Shown: positions 17,181 to 27,179 of the stretch, one piece after another | Layout: the number at the start of each line of letters is the position of its first letter | How positions within the stretch are numbered: the stretch's first letter is position 1 | Position numbers and translations under genes: made by a program | The notes under the pieces: model-generated | What the model saw: only the letters and a program-made list of their open reading frames with translations | Databases searched by the model: none | Told to the model about the DNA's origin: nothing | Source: Rhizobium sp. NFR03 | Lineage (GTDB): Bacteria; Pseudomonadota; Alphaproteobacteria; Rhizobiales; Rhizobiaceae | Reading direction: 5' to 3' | Assembly (NCBI RefSeq): GCF_900111275.1 | Contig: NZ_FOGR01000005.1 | Location: forward strand, 248,001 to 312,000 | Length of the DNA: 64,000 nt

Positions 17181-18622
17181 TGCGGGCGCCGTCGCCGGCC
17201 CGGCCGAGCGCTGAAGGCGCGACCAGAAAGCCAAGCGCTGAAGGCGCGACCAGAGAACCGGGTCCTGACGGCGCGTCCGGAGAACCGCTCGCCGCCGCTC
17301 ATGCCTTTCTCTCCCGCCTGCGCCGGCCGTCCACGGTGCTCGTCGCCGTCTCCGGCGGTAGCGATTCGGTCGGCCTCCTGCTGGCGCTTCATCGCGCTTC
17401 GACGACGTCCGGCGCCTCCCACCGCCTCGTGGCCTGCACCGTCGATCATGCGCTGCGCGCCGGTTCGGCGGCGGAAGCCGATGCGGTCTCGCGCCGCTGC
17501 AAGGCACTCGGCATTCCTCACACGGTCGCCCGCTGGTCGCATTCCGGCGTTCCCTCAGCTCTCCAGGCCTCGGCTCGCCTTGCCCGCTACCGGCTCCTGC
17601 GGGAGGCAGCGCAGAGTTTCGAGGCGGATCTGGTCGTCACCGGTCATTCCCGGGACGATCAGGTCGAGACCGTTGCCATGCGCGCTGCCCGCAGCCAAAA
17701 CGCTCGTCCCGCCGGCGAGCCACCCCCGATCGGCCTTGCCGGAATGGCGGATGCCGTCCTCTTCGACCGTGCCCTCTGGATCTGCCGCCCCTTCCTGAGC
17801 GTTCGCAGGCAAGCCATCCGCGATGACCTCACATCCCTCGGTGAGGGTTGGATCGACGATCCGAGCAATGACGATCCCCGCTTCGAACGCGTCCGTTTTC
17901 GTCAGGCGGGTGCTGATATCGCAGGGCCGGAGGCCGGAGATGCCTCTCGCGACGCAACGTTACGCCGCGCAAAGGCCGATGCGGCTGTATCGCGGCTTCT
18001 TACGGATCACGTCCGCCTGCACGCCGCCACCGCAGCCGATATCGCACTTGCGGATCTCGATGTGGCGGACAGCGACGGGCAAAGGCTGCTTGCCGTGCTC
18101 GCTACGACCCTTGCCGGCAAGCCGCACGCCATGGGGCAGGAGACGGCTGCCCGCCTCTGTAAAGCCCTCGTCACGCGCATGCCGGGCGCATTCACGGCCG
18201 GCGGCTGCGTGTTCGAGCAGCGCGGCGGGCGGCTGTTCATCTATCGGGAGCGTCGCAATCTTCCGCCACCGACAACGGTGGAACCGGGGCAGGCGCTGAT
18301 CTGGGACGGCCGCTTCAGGATCGAGAATCACGGTGCAACCGGCATAACGCTTCTGGCGGGCGCGGATCGTGATCTTGCCGGAAAGCTGATGGCGGGCGGC
18401 GTTCCCTCAGGCGTTGCCGGGCGTATCGCGCAGGCATTCCCCGGTGTTTCCTTTCCCGACGGCGCGACGGCCGATCCGAACACGTTTTCCCTCACACCTG
18501 TCATCGCCCCATACGACACCTTTTTGCCGCGTTTCGACCTGATGATTGCGCAAAGCATGGCTGCGCTCTTCAACCGCGCACCGTTTCCGACATGTCCGGT
18601 TGACGATATCTCGATGAAATGA
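17180..18622 (+). CDS. tilS: tRNA(Ile)-lysidine synthase TilS
   Basis: TilS adds lysine to C34 of the CAU-anticodon tRNA-Ile, switching its identity from Met to Ile. The 480-residue protein has the PP-loop ATP motif VAVSGGSDSVG at residues 56-66 and the domain order of the N-type ATP pyrophosphatase fold (HSRDDQVET). The first 40 residues are atypical: three tandem nine-residue repeats (PSAEGATRK type) that look like a recent expansion. The ATG overlaps the ybgF stop; an internal start is possible but none is clearly better. Confidence 0.9.
   Translation: MRAPSPARPSAEGATRKPSAEGATREPGPDGASGEPLAAAHAFLSRLRRPSTVLVAVSGGSDSVGLLLALHRASTTSGASHRLVACTVDHALRAGSAAEADAVSRRCKALGIPHTVARWSHSGVPSALQASARLARYRLLREAAQSFEADLVVTGHSRDDQVETVAMRAARSQNARPAGEPPPIGLAGMADAVLFDRALWICRPFLSVRRQAIRDDLTSLGEGWIDDPSNDDPRFERVRFRQAGADIAGPEAGDASRDATLRRAKADAAVSRLLTDHVRLHAATAADIALADLDVADSDGQRLLAVLATTLAGKPHAMGQETAARLCKALVTRMPGAFTAGGCVFEQRGGRLFIYRERRNLPPPTTVEPGQALIWDGRFRIENHGATGITLLAGADRDLAGKLMAGGVPSGVAGRIAQAFPGVSFPDGATADPNTFSLTPVIAPYDTFLPRFDLMIAQSMAALFNRAPFPTCPVDDISMK
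17204..17284 (+). repeat. Three tandem 27-bp units inside the tilS 5' end
   Basis: Units at 17204-17230, 17231-17257 and 17258-17284 encode PSAEGATRK, PSAEGATRE and PGPDGASGE. Units one and two are nearly identical at the DNA level; unit three is diverged. The length of 27 keeps frame, so the repeat only lengthens the N-terminus of TilS. Confidence 0.85.
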
Positions 18623-18728
18623 TCGGGCAAAGGGCGGTTTGCCTTGGCAAGGCCTGTCGCGAACCCTATGTTAGCGAAGAAATATGGGCCCCGGTCGCGG
18701 GGTGCCAGCACCGGTTCCGGGGAGTTCG

Positions 18729-20666
18729 ATGAACCCTAATTTTCGTAATCTTGCCCTCTGGGCCATTATCGCTCTTTTGCTGATTGCGCTGTTCAGCATG
18801 TTTCAGCAGCCGTCGGAGCGTAGCGCCTCGCGGGAAGTTCCGTTTTCGCAGTTCCTGAAGGATGTCGATGGCAGCCGCGTCAAGGACGTCGTCATCACAG
18901 GCAACAAGGTGCTCGGCACCTACAACGAGAGCGGCGCGACGTTCCAGACCTATGCCCCGTCGATCGATACGGCGTTCACGGAACGGCTTGAAGCCAAGAA
19001 CGTGACGGTCACCGTTCGTCCCGAGACGGATGGCTCCAATGGCTTCCTGAGCTTCATCGGCACGCTTCTCCCCATGCTGCTTATCCTCGGCGTCTGGCTG
19101 TTCTTCATGCGGCAGATGCAGGGCGGATCGCGCGGCGCGATGGGTTTCGGCAAGTCGAAGGCGAAGCTTCTCACCGAAGCGCATGGCCGCATCACGTTCG
19201 ATGACGTTGCCGGCGTCGACGAAGCCAAGCAGGACCTTGAGGAAATCGTTGAATTCCTGCGCGATCCGCAGAAGTTCCAGCGCCTCGGCGGTCGTATTCC
19301 GCGCGGCGTGCTGCTCGTCGGGCCTCCCGGCACCGGTAAGACGCTTCTTGCCCGCTCCGTTGCCGGCGAAGCCAATGTGCCCTTCTTCACGATCTCCGGT
19401 TCGGATTTCGTCGAAATGTTCGTCGGCGTCGGCGCCAGCCGTGTCCGCGACATGTTCGAGCAGGCCAAGAAGAACGCGCCCTGCATCATCTTCATCGATG
19501 AAATCGACGCGGTCGGTCGTCATCGCGGTGCCGGTCTCGGCGGCGGTAATGACGAACGCGAGCAGACGCTGAACCAGCTTCTGGTCGAAATGGACGGCTT
19601 CGAGGCGAACGAGGGCATCATTCTCATCGCTGCCACCAACCGTCCCGACGTTCTCGACCCCGCGCTTTTGCGTCCGGGCCGTTTCGACCGCCAGGTCGTC
19701 GTGCCCAATCCCGATATCAACGGCCGCGAGCGTATCCTCAAGGTTCACGTCCGCAATGTGCCGCTCGCGCCGAATGTCGACCTGAAGATTCTTGCCCGCG
19801 GCACGCCCGGCTTCTCGGGTGCCGATCTGATGAATCTCGTCAACGAATCCGCCCTGATGGCCGCACGCCGCAACAAGCGCGTCGTCACCATGGCCGAGTT
19901 CGAAGACGCCAAGGACAAGATCATGATGGGTGCGGAACGCCGCAACTCCGCCATGACCGAGTCTGAAAAGAAGCTGACGGCCTACCACGAAGCCGGCCAT
20001 GCCATCGTCGCGTTGAAGGTGCCCGCGGCCGATCCGCTGCACAAGGCGACCATCATTCCACGCGGCCGTGCGCTCGGCATGGTCATGCAGTTGCCGGAAG
20101 GCGACCGCTATTCGATGAGCTACAAGTGGATGGTCTCGCGCCTCGCCATCATGATGGGCGGTCGCGTTGCCGAGGAAATCACCTTCGGCAAGGAGAACAT
20201 CACGTCCGGCGCGTCGTCCGATATCGAGCAGGCGACGAAGCTTGCCCGCGCCATGGTCACGCAATGGGGTTTCTCCGACCAACTCGGTCAGGTGTCCTAC
20301 GGTGAAAACCAGCAGGAAGTCTTCCTCGGGCACTCCGTCTCGCAGTCGAAGAACGTTTCGGAAGCGACGGCCCAGAAGATCGACAACGAGGTTCGCCGTC
20401 TGATCGACGAAGCCTATGACGAAGCGCGCCGCATCATCACGGACATGAACTCCGAATTCGTGGCGGTGGCCGAAGGCCTGCTGGAGTACGAAACGCTGAC
20501 TGGCGACGAAATCAAGGCCCTGATCCGCGGCGACAAGCCCGCTCGCGATCTGGGTGACGATTCGCCTCCGCACCGCGGATCGGCCGTTCCCTCGGCCGGC
20601 ACCAAGAAGGATGGCACGACGCCCAAGGGCGAGGCGGAAGGTGGCCTCGAGCCGCAGCCGCAATAA
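18729..20666 (+). CDS. ftsH: ATP-dependent zinc metalloprotease FtsH
   Basis: FtsH is the essential membrane AAA+ protease that degrades short-lived and misfolded membrane proteins, LpxC and sigma-32 in model species. The 645-residue product has two N-terminal membrane helices with a periplasmic loop, Walker A GPPGTGKT near residue 198, Walker [12 protein letters not shown], the second region of homology ([19 protein letters not shown]) and the zinc site HEAGH near residue 420. I chose the ATG at 18729 (MNPNFRNL), the family N-terminus. RpoH, a typical FtsH substrate, is encoded at 51 kb. Confidence 0.96.
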   Translation: MNPNFRNLALWAIIALLLIALFSMFQQPSERSASREVPFSQFLKDVDGSRVKDVVITGNKVLGTYNESGATFQTYAPSIDTAFTERLEAKNVTVTVRPETDGSNGFLSFIGTLLPMLLILGVWLFFMRQMQGGSRGAMGFGKSKAKLLTEAHGRITFDDVAGVDEAKQDLEEIVEFLRDPQKFQRLGGRIPRGVLLVGPPGTGKTLLARSVAGEANVPFFTISGSDFVEMFVGVGASRVRDMFEQAKKNAPCIIFIDEIDAVGRHRGAGLGGGNDEREQTLNQLLVEMDGFEANEGIILIAATNRPDVLDPALLRPGRFDRQVVVPNPDINGRERILKVHVRNVPLAPNVDLKILARGTPGFSGADLMNLVNESALMAARRNKRVVTMAEFEDAKDKIMMGAERRNSAMTESEKKLTAYHEAGHAIVALKVPAADPLHKATIIPRGRALGMVMQLPEGDRYSMSYKWMVSRLAIMMGGRVAEEITFGKENITSGASSDIEQATKLARAMVTQWGFSDQLGQVSYGENQQEVFLGHSVSQSKNVSEATAQKIDNEVRRLIDEAYDEARRIITDMNSEFVAVAEGLLEYETLTGDEIKALIRGDKPARDLGDDSPPHRGSAVPSAGTKKDGTTPKGEAEGGLEPQPQ

Positions 20667-20690
20667 GGCGGGGATAATTTGCACCGATCG

Positions 20691-20720
20691 AACCCTCCGG
20701 CTGATGCCGGAGGGTTTTTT
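20691..20720 (+). terminator. Rho-independent terminator after ftsH
   Basis: A perfect AACCCTCCGGC / GCCGGAGGGTT stem with a four-base loop is followed by six T residues, 24 bases past the ftsH stop. Confidence 0.92.
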
Positions 20721-20748
20721 GCATGAGGCGTCCTGAGCGCTATCCTTT

Positions 20749-20832
20749 GTCATGCTCGGGCTTGTCCAGAGTATGTGCAACACATTGATTTCATTGGCGT
20801 TAGCAGATGCCTGGTACAAGCCCGAGCACGAC
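20749..20832. repeat. Rhizobial palindromic intergenic element (RIME-like), copy 1
   Basis: Two 30-base arms (20749-20778 and 20803-20832) are near inverted copies built on GTCATGCTCGGGCTTGT. The second copy in this window, at 58341-58448, shares the same outer arms. Palindromes of this shape are known from rhizobial and Brucella intergenic regions. No coding potential. Confidence 0.7.
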
Positions 20833-21554
20833 GTTTTACCAGCAGGAAACCTTTTCGGCCGTCCGAACCCGTCGCGCCACGTCAAAATCATTCCATTTTC
20901 TCAGATTTTTCCACTGTTGCTTTTCCCCGCGCCTTTTCCCTCCGCCATACTTGCCTCGTCCCGTTATCGGATACACCGGAAGGCGTTTCGGCGAGGCGGG
21001 GCCGGTGCCGGATGTGAGGAAACGACGCATGTCCTCCCATCCGGGCTCGTGAAAGGGCTGTCCGTCGTAGACCTCGAAAGGGCCTTCGGCGTGGCGATGT
21101 CATTGAAGAGGCGGCGACCGTTGAAACCGCGGTCGTCCTGTGAAACCCGGCAAGTCGCGCCGCGACTGCCGGACGCGCCATCGGGTCGAGCCGATGGAAG
21201 CCTCTGCAAGACAGCCGGCCTGCGGGAAAAACCACCGAACGAGGCGCTGGAAGATGTCATCTTCCACCATCTACCCCACGCGGCAGCTTCCAGCGCCCGT
21301 CCGACCTTGCCCTTCATCACCACGGCGCTTTTGCGTGCGTGGTTATCGGTGCGTTTCCTGCCGATATCGGTAATCTTACGAAGGTAACGGCGTGTAATCA
21401 TTTCTGATGGCCGCAAGGATGCCGTTTTGCGCTTGTCTGTGGCAAAAGCACGATGAAGCACCGTGCGTGCGATGAAGACAGGGGCGTCCGGCCCGGCCTC
21501 GCGTTAGGGCAGACGGCCAGCAAAAGACGGCCGGGACGATAGGATGGAGCGATC
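20833..21554. other. Gene-poor stretch between ftsH and glmM
   Basis: About 720 bases follow the palindromic element with no convincing gene. Frames of 60-210 codons exist on both strands but lack ribosome sites and recognisable protein character, and are rich in Arg, Ser and Pro as expected of random high-GC frames. The glmM promoter must lie near the right end. Confidence 0.55.
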
Positions 21555-22907
21555 ATGAAGCGCAGATATTTCGGCACCGACGGCATTCGCGGGCAGTCCA
21601 ACATTTTCCCGATGACGCCCGATCTCGCCATGCGGGTCGGTATCGCCGTCGGCACCATCTTTCGCCGCGGCGCGCATCGCCACCGGGTTGTCATCGGCAA
21701 GGACACCCGTCTTTCCGGCTATATGCTTGAGAACGCCATGGTCGCGGGTTTCACGGCGGCCGGCGTCGATGCCTTCGTCCTCGGCCCCATCCCCACGCCG
21801 GCCGTCGCCATGCTGACGCGGTCTCTGCGCGCGGATATCGGCGTTATGATCTCGGCCTCGCACAATCCCTTCGAGGATAACGGCATCAAGCTGTTCGGTC
21901 CCGATGGCTACAAACTGTCGGATGATATCGAGAGCCAGATCGAGGATCTGCTCGATCAGGACCTGTCGATGCAGCTCGCCCGCAGCAACGAGATCGGCCG
22001 TGCGAAGCGCATCGATGGCGTGCATGACCGTTATATCGAACATGCCAAACGCACGCTGCCGCGCGATGTCACGCTGAAGGGCCTGCGCATCGCCATCGAT
22101 TGCGCAAACGGTGCAGCCTACAAGGTCGCGCCGGCCGCCCTGTGGGAGCTCGGCGCCGACGTGGTGACGATCGGCACCGAGCCGAACGGAACGAACATCA
22201 ATCTGGATTGCGGCTCCACCAGCCCGGCGGCGCTATCGAAGAAGGTGCACGAGGTGCGGGCCGACATCGGCATCGCGCTCGATGGCGACGCGGACCGCGT
22301 CCTGATCGTCGACGAGAAGGGGACCATCATCGACGGCGACCAGCTGATGGCCGTGATTGCCGATAGCTGGGCGGCCGAAGGCACCCTGCGTGGTGGCGGC
22401 ATCGTTGCCACTGTCATGTCCAATCTCGGGCTGGAGCGTTACCTCCAGAGCCGCAAGCTTTCGCTCCAGCGCACGAAGGTCGGCGACCGCTATGTGGTCG
22501 AACACATGCGTGAGAAAGGCTTCAACATCGGCGGCGAGCAGTCGGGCCATATCGTGCTCTCGGATTTCGGCACGACGGGCGATGGTCTCGTTGCCGCTCT
22601 TCAGGTGCTCTCCAGCGTCAAGCGGCTCGGCAAGCCTGTCAGCGAGGTCTGCCACAAGTTCACGCCGGTTCCGCAGGTTTTGAAGAATGTGCGTGTTTCC
22701 GCCGGCAAGCCGCTCGAGGACAATGCTGTGCTTCAGGCGATTGCGGATGCGGAAGCCGCGCTTTCGAAGAACGGCCGTCTGCTCATCCGCCCCTCCGGCA
22801 CCGAGCCGCTGATCCGCGTGATGGCGGAAGGCGACGACCGCGGCCAGGTCGAGCGGATCGTCGATGAACTCGTTTCCGTCATCGGCTCCGCTCGCCACGC
22901 AGCATGA
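21555..22907 (+). CDS. glmM: Phosphoglucosamine mutase GlmM
   Basis: GlmM interconverts glucosamine-6-phosphate and glucosamine-1-phosphate on the way to UDP-GlcNAc for peptidoglycan and lipid A. The 450-residue protein has the N-terminal YFGTDGIRG, the phosphoserine loop [14 protein letters not shown] near residue 102, the metal loop DGDADR near residue 243, and the phosphate-binding [12 protein letters not shown] at the C-terminus. All four domains are present. It follows ftsH as in many rhizobia and ends at a terminator. Confidence 0.97.
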   Translation: MKRRYFGTDGIRGQSNIFPMTPDLAMRVGIAVGTIFRRGAHRHRVVIGKDTRLSGYMLENAMVAGFTAAGVDAFVLGPIPTPAVAMLTRSLRADIGVMISASHNPFEDNGIKLFGPDGYKLSDDIESQIEDLLDQDLSMQLARSNEIGRAKRIDGVHDRYIEHAKRTLPRDVTLKGLRIAIDCANGAAYKVAPAALWELGADVVTIGTEPNGTNINLDCGSTSPAALSKKVHEVRADIGIALDGDADRVLIVDEKGTIIDGDQLMAVIADSWAAEGTLRGGGIVATVMSNLGLERYLQSRKLSLQRTKVGDRYVVEHMREKGFNIGGEQSGHIVLSDFGTTGDGLVAALQVLSSVKRLGKPVSEVCHKFTPVPQVLKNVRVSAGKPLEDNAVLQAIADAEAALSKNGRLLIRPSGTEPLIRVMAEGDDRGQVERIVDELVSVIGSARHAA

Positions 22908-22938
22908 GTTCTTTAATACTTACCCGTGGAAACAATGG

Positions 22939-22966
22939 ACCCGGCCTCGTGCCGGGTTTCTTATTT
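22939..22966 (+). terminator. Rho-independent terminator after glmM
   Basis: ACCCGGC / GCCGGGT stem with a five-base loop and a T-rich tail, 32 bases past the glmM stop. Confidence 0.85.
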
Positions 22967-22989
22967 CGAAACACGGTGAATTTTCTTGG

Positions 22990-23006
22990 TTAAACGACCT
23001 TTAACC
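22990..23006 (+). promoter_or_regulatory. Perfect CtrA-type box before Omp25-like gene 1
   Basis: TTAA-N7-TTAACC matches the full CtrA consensus and lies 84 bases before the ATG of the barrel protein at 23090. Confidence 0.6.
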
Positions 23007-23089
23007 AATCTCCTTCATGATGCTTTCCAACAGGACGGTCGGGCTGCACGACAAAGGTGGGCTGACACAACATCGTAATGGAGTGAGCC

Positions 23090-23923
23090 ATGAAGACTAT
23101 CGTCATCGGCGTTGTGGCAGCTATGCTGACCGGCACCGCCGCCTTTGCCGCCGACATCTACCAGCCGCCGCTCGAACCCGTCGTCGAAGCTGCTCCCGTC
23201 GAGGTCAGCGCCGCCAGCGGCTGGTACCTGCGCGGCGATGTCGGCTATGCCTTCACCAAGCTTCGCGGCGCGAAATTCTACCAAGGCTCCAACTCCTACG
23301 AGCGCGATTTCGATAGCTACGATCTCGACAACAGCTGGACCGGCGGCGTCGGCGTGGGTTACCAGATCACCAATCATCTGCGCACGGACGTTACGCTCGA
23401 CTATCTCGGCAAGTCCGACTTCAAGGGCTCGACCTCCGGCAGCTGCGGCGTCGCCGAATTCTGCACATCGCGCGATATATCCTCGATGACCGCCTGGAGC
23501 CTGATGGCCAACGCCTATGTGGATATCGGCACGTACGGCGTCTTCACGCCTTACGTCGGCGCAGGCATCGGCGGCACGCAGGTGCGCTGGGACAAGCTGA
23601 AGAACACCAGCTGCGAAACCGGCAATCCGGATAATTGCGACGGTGAATTCGAGCATGGCGGCAAGCGCAAGTGGCGCTTCACCTATGGCCTGATGGCAGG
23701 TACGGCGATCGACATCACCTGTAACCTGCAGGCCGACGTCGGCTATCGCTTCCGCCAGATCGTCGGCGGCGACATGTTCGGTTACAAGGAAAGCGGTGGC
23801 CCGGGTCGCGACAAGGGCGTCTACGTCCACGAAGCACGCGCCGGTCTTCGCTACTCCTTCGGCGGCTGCGAACAGGCCGCCTATGTCCCCGAGTACCCGG
23901 TCGAACAGCCGGTCTACAAGTAA
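23090..23923 (+). CDS. Outer-membrane beta-barrel protein, Omp25/Omp31-like (copy 1)
   Basis: The 277-residue product has a signal peptide (VAAMLTGTAAFA), an AAP-rich leader of the Omp25/Omp31 type (DIYQPPLEPVVEAAP) and an eight-strand-type barrel with alternating aromatic strands: GWYLRGDVGYAF, TGGVGVGYQI, TPYVGAGIGGTQ, LQADVGYRFRQI, and a final ARAGLRYSFG strand. An unusual Tyr/Pro-rich tail with VPEYPVEQPVYK follows the last strand. These proteins are abundant in the outer membrane of Rhizobiales. Its paralogue lies at 24558. A perfect CtrA-type box is upstream. Confidence 0.88.
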   Translation: MKTIVIGVVAAMLTGTAAFAADIYQPPLEPVVEAAPVEVSAASGWYLRGDVGYAFTKLRGAKFYQGSNSYERDFDSYDLDNSWTGGVGVGYQITNHLRTDVTLDYLGKSDFKGSTSGSCGVAEFCTSRDISSMTAWSLMANAYVDIGTYGVFTPYVGAGIGGTQVRWDKLKNTSCETGNPDNCDGEFEHGGKRKWRFTYGLMAGTAIDITCNLQADVGYRFRQIVGGDMFGYKESGGPGRDKGVYVHEARAGLRYSFGGCEQAAYVPEYPVEQPVYK

Positions 23924-23947
23924 TCCATTCTCCCTCCTCGCTTCCGG

Positions 23948-23982
23948 AAAGCCGCCCCGAAAGGGCGGCTTTCGTGCTTTTT
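23948..23982 (+). terminator. Rho-independent terminator after Omp25-like gene 1
   Basis: AAAGCCGCCC / GGGCGGCTTT stem with a five-base loop, then a T-rich stretch, 25 bases past the stop. Confidence 0.88.
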
Positions 23983-24118
23983 CGGCACAGGGCAGTCGCG
24001 CCGTGAATGGACGGTATTAACCAGCATGGCGGGCGTAGCCGACGGTTGCTTGTTCCCTCCGCGTCGCGGGTTAGGGTCGATACCGGATGATTCGATGAAA
24101 ACTTGACGGGATGCGACG

Positions 24119-24442
24119 ATGGACAGACACTTCTGGCGGATCACCGGCCATGCCGGCATGGACCAGATCTTCGAGCGCATCGTGCCCGTGGACAGCTTGC
24201 CGGAGGCCGCCGTGCGCCTGCTTCTCCAGTGCCTGCTTGCCCGCGAGGTGGATATCAACCAGCTGATAGACGGTTTCGGCCTGGCCAGTACGGAGGGTGC
24301 CGGTCCGCTCGACGTGGTGATGGAGCCCGGTCCGCCGCTGCAGTACCGGCTTGCCGGCGCGGACGTCGTTTTCGAGGCAAGCGTGATGACGGAACGCCCG
24401 CCGCAGTTCCGCCCCGGCTTCAGCTCCGGCCTTGCCGCCTGA
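24119..24442 (+). CDS. Hypothetical protein, 107 residues
   Basis: I do not recognise the family. The frame has the codon bias of its neighbours and encodes a compact acidic soluble protein (MDRHFWRITGHAGMDQIFER start, helical ARE-VDINQLIDGFGL centre) with no signal or membrane segment. It lies alone between two outer-membrane protein genes and ends just before the CtrA-type box of the second. Confidence 0.62.
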   Translation: MDRHFWRITGHAGMDQIFERIVPVDSLPEAAVRLLLQCLLAREVDINQLIDGFGLASTEGAGPLDVVMEPGPPLQYRLAGADVVFEASVMTERPPQFRPGFSSGLAA

Positions 24443-24456
24443 GAGGGGCTCGCCTG

Positions 24457-24475
24457 TTAACGCACCATTAACCAT
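24457..24475 (+). promoter_or_regulatory. Perfect CtrA-type box before Omp25-like gene 2
   Basis: TTAA-N7-TTAACCAT, an exact consensus match with the extended CCAT tail, begins 101 bases before the ATG at 24558. A further GTTAAC lies 15 bases downstream. Confidence 0.62.
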
Positions 24476-24557
24476 ACCGGCCCAAAGGTTAACGCCTGTA
24501 CATCAGTCGCCCGCATGATTCGCCGGGAGGCTGCGACACCGGGCAATCGAGGGCTCC

Positions 24558-25331
24558 ATGACGCGTCTTTCACCATCGGCTACCAAGGCACCATCGGCGT
24601 GGAGCTCTCTTGCCGGCATGGCGTGTGCCATGCTCGGTGCGGGTTTCGGTCTGTCGGCGGCGCAGGCCGAAGACGTCCCGCTCTCGGCACCCGAGGTCAC
24701 AATCGCGACAGACAGCGTCACTACCGGTCTCTACCTGCGTGGCGATCTCGGCTACACGGCGTTTCGCGATGACGGTGCGCCCGATCTTTCGGACGGTGGC
24801 GCCCGCCGCGGCTTTGACGACGATCGTTTCGACCGTCCCGTTTCCGGCACGCTCGGTCTCGGCTACCGGCTGACCGACATTCTGCGCGCCGACATCACAG
24901 CCGATCTCTTCGATGGCCGTTTCGAAGGTACGAACGACACCGCTGGTGTCGCGGCCCGCTACAGAGCGGACCTGCGCGGCGTCGGCATCATGGCCAATGG
25001 CTATGTCGATCTGGCAACCGTCGCCGGCTTCACGCCCTATCTCGGCGCCGGCATCGGCGCGACCTATGTCGATTGGCAGGACGTCACCGCGCGTACCGGC
25101 TCGGCCGCGATTGGCGGTGCCCCTTATGAAGGCGACGACAGCTGGCGCTTTACCTATGCTCTCATGGCAGGTGCGTCCTACGACCTCACGGAGCGGCTGA
25201 AACTCGATGTCAGCTACCGCTACTCCGACATCGCGAGCGGCGATATGTTCGCCCGCTCCGGCGAGAAGGCCCGCGACGACGGCCTTTCTCGCCACGAAAT
25301 CCGTGCCGGTCTGCGTTTTTCGCTGTACTAG
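24558..25331 (+). CDS. Outer-membrane beta-barrel protein, Omp25/Omp31-like (copy 2)
   Basis: The 257-residue product has a signal peptide ending near AAQAED and barrel strands closely parallel to those of copy 1: GLYLRGDLGYTAF, LGLGYRLTDILRADI, TPYLGAGIGATYVDW, LKLDVSYRYSDIASGDM, and a terminal IRAGLRFSLY ending in an aromatic residue as expected for BAM recognition. The two share strand order and several loops, so they arose by duplication. Outer-membrane porin-like or structural role. Confidence 0.87.
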   Translation: MTRLSPSATKAPSAWSSLAGMACAMLGAGFGLSAAQAEDVPLSAPEVTIATDSVTTGLYLRGDLGYTAFRDDGAPDLSDGGARRGFDDDRFDRPVSGTLGLGYRLTDILRADITADLFDGRFEGTNDTAGVAARYRADLRGVGIMANGYVDLATVAGFTPYLGAGIGATYVDWQDVTARTGSAAIGGAPYEGDDSWRFTYALMAGASYDLTERLKLDVSYRYSDIASGDMFARSGEKARDDGLSRHEIRAGLRFSLY

Positions 25332-25399
25332 CCTGACCGACGCGCAACGAGGAACCTTGTTGCGGTCCGCAGGTTCTGGCTCCAGCAAAGGAGCCTGCC

Positions 25400-25711
25400 A
25401 TGACCGACATCGGAAACCCCATTCCCCGCGGTACGATCGATACCGACGCGCCCCTCGTGGATGAAGCGCTTGCCGCGAAGGAAGACCAATCCTCCAGCGA
25501 CGCCGCAGATACGGTGGCCGCGCTCAAGGCGGAAATCGAAACGCTTCGCACGCGCATCTCCGACCACCGTTCGGACGCCGCGGCGAAGGTCCGCTCAACA
25601 GTCCGCGACCGTCCGCTCGTCAGCTTGGCGGCGGCCGTTCTCGTCGGCTACGGCATCGCTCTCGTCCTTCACGGTGGCCACTCGACGGGCATCCGGCACC
25701 GTTCGCGGTAA
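25400..25711 (+). CDS. DUF883/ElaB-like small membrane-anchored protein
   Basis: The 103-residue product has an amphipathic, charged N-terminal and central helix (TVAALKAEIETLRTRI) and a C-terminal membrane segment preceded by RDRPLVSLAAAVLVGYG, the layout of the ElaB/YqjD/DUF883 family of C-tail-anchored inner-membrane proteins, some of which bind ribosomes in stationary phase. A strong AAAGGAG ribosome site precedes the ATG. Confidence 0.7.
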   Translation: MTDIGNPIPRGTIDTDAPLVDEALAAKEDQSSSDAADTVAALKAEIETLRTRISDHRSDAAAKVRSTVRDRPLVSLAAAVLVGYGIALVLHGGHSTGIRHRSR

Positions 25712-25852
25712 GCTTGCGCGCTGGGGTTTCCGCACGCTCTTCGACCGGACGGAGAGCCGTCGCAGCCCCGCGCCGGAGGCTGGCCGGAGGTCGTGACACG
25801 GAGTTTTCACTTGTGTTCCATGAGCAGTTTCTATAATCACGGCGGCAGGACA

Positions 25853-25890
25853 CGCCTCCCTAACGAGGCGCTTTCTATCTGGAAGGATAG
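25853..25890 (+). promoter_or_regulatory. Structured leader of serC (two hairpins, second covers the ribosome site)
   Basis: Hairpin 1 is CGCCTC / GAGGCG with a six-base loop (25853-25870). Hairpin 2 is CTATC / GATAG with the Shine-Dalgarno bases GGAAGG in its loop and 3' arm (25875-25890), five bases before the serC ATG. The position and shape fit the serC RNA motif reported for alphaproteobacteria, a likely cis-regulator of serine synthesis. The assignment to that motif is from memory of its description. Confidence 0.5.
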
Positions 25891-25895
25891 CCACC

Positions 25896-27074
<1,179 letters not shown>

Positions 27075-27179
27075 AGCTGGCTTGAGCAGGGCCGCGCCAT
27101 GCCGCGCGGTCCTTGCTGAATCCGCCACGCATCACATCCCGCTTCTTTTCAAGACGTTTCTCATCAGTGGAGGCCTCTC

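Noticed and set aside
18666-20891. 741-codon minus-strand open frame across ftsH
   Set aside because: Antisense to ftsH; composition and lack of motifs mark a shadow frame.
20752-21387. 211-codon plus-strand frame after ftsH
   Set aside because: It begins inside the palindromic element and lacks a ribosome site and recognisable features.
20964-21461. 165-codon minus-strand frame
   Set aside because: Ser/Arg-rich with no ribosome site or family signal.
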